Shown: one piece after another, positions 60,953 through 64,000 of the stretch
Numbering within the stretch: the stretch's first letter is position 1
Layout: every line of letters begins with the position of its first letter
NCBI RefSeq assembly: GCF_900110655.1
Contig: NZ_FOEQ01000013.1
Coordinates: 1 to 64,000 of the forward strand
Direction of reading: 5' to 3'
Length of the DNA: 64,000 nt
Source of the DNA: Pseudomonas soli
Lineage (GTDB): Bacteria; Pseudomonadota; Gammaproteobacteria; Pseudomonadales; Pseudomonadaceae
Position numbers and translations under genes: made by a program
Notes under the pieces: generated by a model
The model's database searches: none
What the model saw: only the letters and a program-made list of their open reading frames with translations
What the model was told of the DNA's origin: nothing

Positions 60953-61240
60953 TTACAACCCACCGGTAGCGTTGAACCCCACCCCCGCCGCCGTCAATAA
61001 CGACAACGGCAGCAGCAGCGTATCGAGCAACGCGCTCCCAGGAAGGTCCAGCCCCGGATAGGCCGGCGCCTCGGCCCCGAACCGATCTTCTGGACAGCAC
61101 CCACCATTGATCACGTACAGGTCAAGCCGTGTCCCGGCATACACCACCGGTGCCCCGGGCTTGTTGGCATCCAACGTGCGGACCGTGGCGCAGCCACCGA
61201 GCTGGGCCAACACCAGCAGCCCCAGCACAAACCGCCTCAA
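60953..61240 (-). CDS. YceK/YidQ-family lipoprotein
   Basis: A 95-residue lipoprotein. The signal peptide ends in a lipobox LGGC (C17). PGAPVVYAGTRLDLYVI and YPGLDLPGSALLDTLLLPLSLL (about 62-83) are the DUF1375/YceK pattern. Its start is TTG at 61240, overlapping the ubiX stop as TTGA; this makes the signal peptide complete. It is the last gene of the mpl-ubiX unit, and its function is unknown. Confidence 0.7.
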   Translation of the reverse strand: MRRFVLGLLVLAQLGGCATVRTLDANKPGAPVVYAGTRLDLYVINGGCCPEDRFGAEAPAYPGLDLPGSALLDTLLLPLSLLTAAGVGFNATGGL

Positions 61241-61866
61241 TCATCGACCCCATGATGATGCTCGCCCCAGCGCGGCAGCATGTCCTGCGGGATATTCAGC
61301 AGGTTCAGGATGCGTGCCACGACGAAGTCGACCAGGTCGTCGATGGTCTGCGGCTGGTGGTAAAAGCCCGGTGCCGCCGGCAGGATCACCGCGCCCATCT
61401 GCGACAGCTTGAGCATGTTCTCCAGGTGGATGGTCGAGAATGGCGCCTCCCGCGGAACCAGGATCAACTGACGACGCTCCTTGAGGGTCACGTCGGCCGC
61501 CCGCTCGATCAGGTTGTTGCAGGCACCGGTGGCAATCGCCGACAGGGTGCCGGTGGAACACGGCACCACCACCATCGCCGCCGGCGCGCCGGAGCCCGAG
61601 GCCACCGGCGACATCCAGTCCTCCTTGCCATACACGCGGATCTGCCCGTCGGCCGCGCCGGTGTACTCGGTCAGGAACGCCTGCATGGCCTGGGGCTTGG
61701 CTGGCAACACCACGTCGGTCTCTGTAGCCATTACCAGTTGCGCGGCCTTGGAGATGAGGAAATGCACCTCGCGGTCTTCGCGCACCAGGCAATCGAGCAG
61801 GCGCAGGCCATACTGCGCCCCGGAGGCGCCGGTCATGGCCAGGGTGATGCGTTCCGGCCCGCTCAC
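61237..61866 (-). CDS. ubiX: Flavin prenyltransferase
   Basis: A 209-residue UbiX, which prenylates FMN to make the cofactor of UbiD decarboxylases. The FMN-binding motif is LAMTGASGAQYGLRLL (about 9-24), the second VVPCSTGTLSAIATGACNNLIERAADVTLKERR, and the third LVPREAPFS. GTG at 61866 overlaps the mpl stop (GTGA), giving a start VSGPERITLAMTGASG; the upstream frame to 62010 has no homology. The unit mpl-ubiX-lipoprotein is transcribed as one operon. Confidence 0.92.
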   Translation of the reverse strand: MSGPERITLAMTGASGAQYGLRLLDCLVREDREVHFLISKAAQLVMATETDVVLPAKPQAMQAFLTEYTGAADGQIRVYGKEDWMSPVASGSGAPAAMVVVPCSTGTLSAIATGACNNLIERAADVTLKERRQLILVPREAPFSTIHLENMLKLSQMGAVILPAAPGFYHQPQTIDDLVDFVVARILNLLNIPQDMLPRWGEHHHGVDD

Positions 61867-63212
61867 TTCAGCGCCTCGGCCAGCTTGCCGTGCAGGCCGC
61901 CGAAGCCGCCGTTGCTCATGATCACCACATGGGTACCCGGGCGGGCCTGGCCCTTGATCCGTTCGATGATCGCCTCGAGGCTGTCGGCGACCACACTCGG
62001 CACCTTGCACTGCGCGGCGGTGCCGGCCAGATCCCAGCCCAGGTTGGGCGGCGCGTACCAGATGACCTGGTCGGCGTCGTTGACGCTTTCCGGCAGGCCG
62101 TCGCGGTGCGCGCCCAGCTTCATGGAGTTGGAGCGCGGCTCGATCACCGCGATCACCGGCGCCTCGCCTACGCGCTTGCGCAGGCCATCGAGGGTAGTGG
62201 CGATGGCGGTCGGGTGGTGGGCGAAGTCGTCATAGATGGTCACGCCCTGAACCTCGGCAACCAGTTCCATGCGGCGTTTGACGCTCTTGAAGGCGCTCAG
62301 GCCTTCGATACCCATGGCCGGCGCCACGCCGACATGGCGGGCGGCAGCCAGGGTGGCCAGGGCATTGGCGACGTTGTGTTGGCCGGTCAGCGCCCAATCC
62401 ACCACTCCTTGCGCCTGACCTTCGAACAGCACTTCGAAGCGCGAGCCATCGGCGCTGAGCAGGCGCGCCTGCCACTGGCCACCCTCGCCCGTGGTCTGCA
62501 CCGGGGTCCAGCAGCCCATGCCGATGACGCGCTCCAGCGCCTGCTCGGTGGTCGGGTGAATGACCAGGCCCTCACTGGGAATGGTGCGAACCAAGTGGTG
62601 GAACTGCCGCTCGATGGACGCAAGGTCGGGGAAGATGTCCGCGTGATCGAACTCGAGATTGTTGAGGATCGCAGTACGCGGATGGTAGTGCACGAACTTG
62701 GAGCGCTTGTCGAAGAAAGCGCTGTCGTATTCGTCGGCTTCTACCACGAAGAACGGCGTATCGCCCAGGCGCGCCGACACCGAGAAGTTCTGCGGCACGC
62801 CGCCGATCAGGAAGCCCGGGCTCATGCCGGCGTGTTCCAGCACCCAGGCCAGCATGCTGCTGGTAGTGGTCTTGCCATGGGTACCGGCCACGGCCAGTAC
62901 CCAGCGGCCCTGCAGCACATGGTCGGCCAGCCACTGCGGGCCCGATACGTACGCCAGGCCCTTGTTCAGCACATACTCCACCGCCGGGTTGCCCCGCGAC
63001 ATGGCGTTGCCGATCACCACCAGATCCGGTGCCGGCTCCAGCTGGGCCGGGTCGTAGCCTTGGGTCAGCTCGATGCCCTGGGCTTCGAGCTGGGTGCTCA
63101 TCGGCGGATACACGTTGGCGTCGGAGCCGGTGACACGGTGGCCAAGGTCCTTGGCCAGCACCGCCAGCGAACCCATGAAAGTGCCGCAAATACCGAGAAT
63201 ATGAATGTGCAT
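61863..63212 (-). CDS. mpl: UDP-MurNAc:L-Ala-D-Glu-mDAP ligase (murein recycling)
   Basis: A 449-residue Mur-ligase-family enzyme that reattaches the recovered tripeptide to UDP-MurNAc. The N-terminal MHIHILGICGTFMGSLAVLAKDLGHRVTGSD (1-31) binds the nucleotide sugar; ATP-binding P-loop GTHGKTTTSS lies at 110-119; YDDFAHHPTAI is the family's C-terminal ligation segment. The ATG at 63212 gives the usual start; the longer frame adds nothing. It is the first gene of mpl-ubiX-lipoprotein. Confidence 0.93.
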   Translation of the reverse strand: MHIHILGICGTFMGSLAVLAKDLGHRVTGSDANVYPPMSTQLEAQGIELTQGYDPAQLEPAPDLVVIGNAMSRGNPAVEYVLNKGLAYVSGPQWLADHVLQGRWVLAVAGTHGKTTTSSMLAWVLEHAGMSPGFLIGGVPQNFSVSARLGDTPFFVVEADEYDSAFFDKRSKFVHYHPRTAILNNLEFDHADIFPDLASIERQFHHLVRTIPSEGLVIHPTTEQALERVIGMGCWTPVQTTGEGGQWQARLLSADGSRFEVLFEGQAQGVVDWALTGQHNVANALATLAAARHVGVAPAMGIEGLSAFKSVKRRMELVAEVQGVTIYDDFAHHPTAIATTLDGLRKRVGEAPVIAVIEPRSNSMKLGAHRDGLPESVNDADQVIWYAPPNLGWDLAGTAAQCKVPSVVADSLEAIIERIKGQARPGTHVVIMSNGGFGGLHGKLAEALK

Positions 63213-63278
63213 GATCGACCTCGCAAAACGTCGAGGCAGGGTAGCCCAGGGCGAGGGAAATCGCACCCGCTGTTTCGC

Positions 63279-64000
63279 TCAGCAGGCCCTGGCTATGCCA
63301 TGTTTGCGCAGTTTTCGATACAAGGTATTGCGGCTGATGCTCAGGTGCTCGGCGACGCGGGTCATGTGCCAGTGGTTTGCCTCCAGGGCGCTGAGCAAGG
63401 CCTGGCGCTCGGCATCGCCAAGACACACACGACCATCGTGGGAGCGAGCCTGCCCCGCGATGGCGTTGGCAGGACCCACTCCCACATTGCGCACCATTTG
63501 CGGGAGGTCCGGATACTCGATCCGCCCCTCCTCGCACAACGCCACCAACGTGCGCAGCACATTGCGCAACTGCCGCACGTTCCCTGGCCAGGCAAAGTCC
63601 AGCAACGCTTGTCGTGCTTTCGGTTCGATTTCGATGACCTGTCCTTCGGCCTCCTGCGCCAGCAGGAAGTCCAGCAGCGGCGCCTTGTCGCTGCGTTCGC
63701 GCAACGCCGGCAGGGCCACCTCCAGGCCATTGAGGCGGTAATAGAGGTCTTCACGGAACCCGCCGTGCGCCACCCGCTCCAGCAGGTCACGGTGGGTGGC
63801 GCTGATGATCCGCACATCCACCGCCTGCGGCTCACCACCGATCGGCACCACCTGGCGCTCTTCCAGTACCCGCAGCAAGCGAGTCTGCAGCGCCAACGGC
63901 ATGTCGCCGATCTCGTCCAGCAGCAAGGTGCCGCCATCGGCCTGCAGCAGCTTGCCGCGCATGCCTTCCTTGCGCGCACCGGTGAAGCTGCCACCGCGAT
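63279..64000 (-). CDS. Sigma-54-dependent Fis-family activator, 5' end beyond the window
   Basis: The C-terminal 240 or so residues of an AAA+ enhancer-binding protein. The visible AAA+ part begins at the GAFTGA loop (here GSFTGARKEG) and includes GGTLLLDEIGDMP (Walker B), the sensor region VDVRIISATHRDLLERV with the R-finger segment FREDLYYRLNGLEVALPALRER, and WPGNVRQLRNVLRTL. The C-terminal Fis-type HTH is ALEANHWHMTRVAEHLSISRNTLYRKLRKHGI. The linker between them (about VGPANAIAGQARSHDG) is encoded by a REP element (63438-63485). It resembles AcoR-type regulators, but the sensor domain is out of view, so its signal is unknown. Confidence 0.85.
   Translation of the reverse strand, partial: RGGSFTGARKEGMRGKLLQADGGTLLLDEIGDMPLALQTRLLRVLEERQVVPIGGEPQAVDVRIISATHRDLLERVAHGGFREDLYYRLNGLEVALPALRERSDKAPLLDFLLAQEAEGQVIEIEPKARQALLDFAWPGNVRQLRNVLRTLVALCEEGRIEYPDLPQMVRNVGVGPANAIAGQARSHDGRVCLGDAERQALLSALEANHWHMTRVAEHLSISRNTLYRKLRKHGIARAC
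63438..63485. repeat. REP element inside the coding region of the sigma-54 activator
   Basis: GTGGGAGCGAGCCTGCCCCG starts at 63438 and matches the REP core with one substitution (A for G). It pairs with GGCAGG (63468-63473) and CTCCCAC (63479-63485) to make a hairpin with about 13 bp of paired bases. It is read in frame in the linker between the AAA+ and HTH domains, with no stop codon. Confidence 0.75.

Overview
The window is ordinary core chromosome of a fluorescent Pseudomonas, most likely of the P. putida group. Three things point there: GC-rich coding with long antisense shadow frames; gene order like the P. aeruginosa thiD-thiE-hemL / ybeZ-ybeY-corC-lnt / leuS-lptE-holA / lipA-lipB / pbpA-rodA / nadD-proA region; and repeated REP elements of the P. 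putida type (GCGGGGCAAGCCCGCTCCCAC). I recognise no rRNA, tRNA, CRISPR array, prophage or intact insertion sequence. The left edge may hold the end of an IS21-like element.

Layout. 1-11.3 kb: stress and housekeeping singletons (MDR oxidoreductase, HAD phosphatase overlapping TesB, GNAT, histidine phosphatase, HDAC-like deacetylase, HI0933-type flavoprotein, RhlE helicase, DMT exporter divergent from an Lrp/AsnC regulator, NYN nuclease, DUF2076). 11.4-26 kb: YciC, HrpB, a lipoprotein, FieF, a DUF6515 protein, a TetR/MFS divergent pair with a repeated operator region, a second Lrp-like regulator, RluE, Amn, an AidB-like acyl-CoA dehydrogenase and a 7TMR-DISM histidine kinase. 26-29.7 kb: thiamine and tetrapyrrole genes (thiD, thiE, hemL) and a Sel1-repeat protein. 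29.9-33.8 kb: ybeZ-ybeY-corC-lnt, for RNA/ribosome quality control, envelope ion homeostasis and lipoprotein maturation; the usual upstream miaB is not here. 35.2-41.2 kb: leuS, lptE, holA, a 54-codon arfA with an intragenic hairpin, and an SltB3-type transglycosylase. 41.3-53.7 kb: a long minus-strand array for lipoate (lipB, lipA), cell elongation and peptidoglycan (pbpA, rodA, sltB1/mltB, rlpA, dacA), ribosome biogenesis (rlmH, rsfS), NAD (nadD) and proline (proA).

54-64 kb: an AAG-type glycosylase, a DedA-PAP2 fusion, LrgA/LrgB, a MaoC protein, a lipoprotein joining about twelve MORN repeats to a caspase-like domain, then a minus-strand overlapping mpl-ubiX-lipoprotein operon, and the C-terminal part of a sigma-54 activator whose interdomain linker is encoded by a REP element.

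Most genes belong to well-known families. The least conventional items are the MORN-caspase lipoprotein (58445-60178), the REP read in frame inside a regulator (63438-63485), arfA with its hairpin (39682-39846), the repeated operator between tetR and the MFS gene (17670-17736), and the absence of miaB upstream of ybeZ. All assignments come from reading motifs and context; no database search was run.
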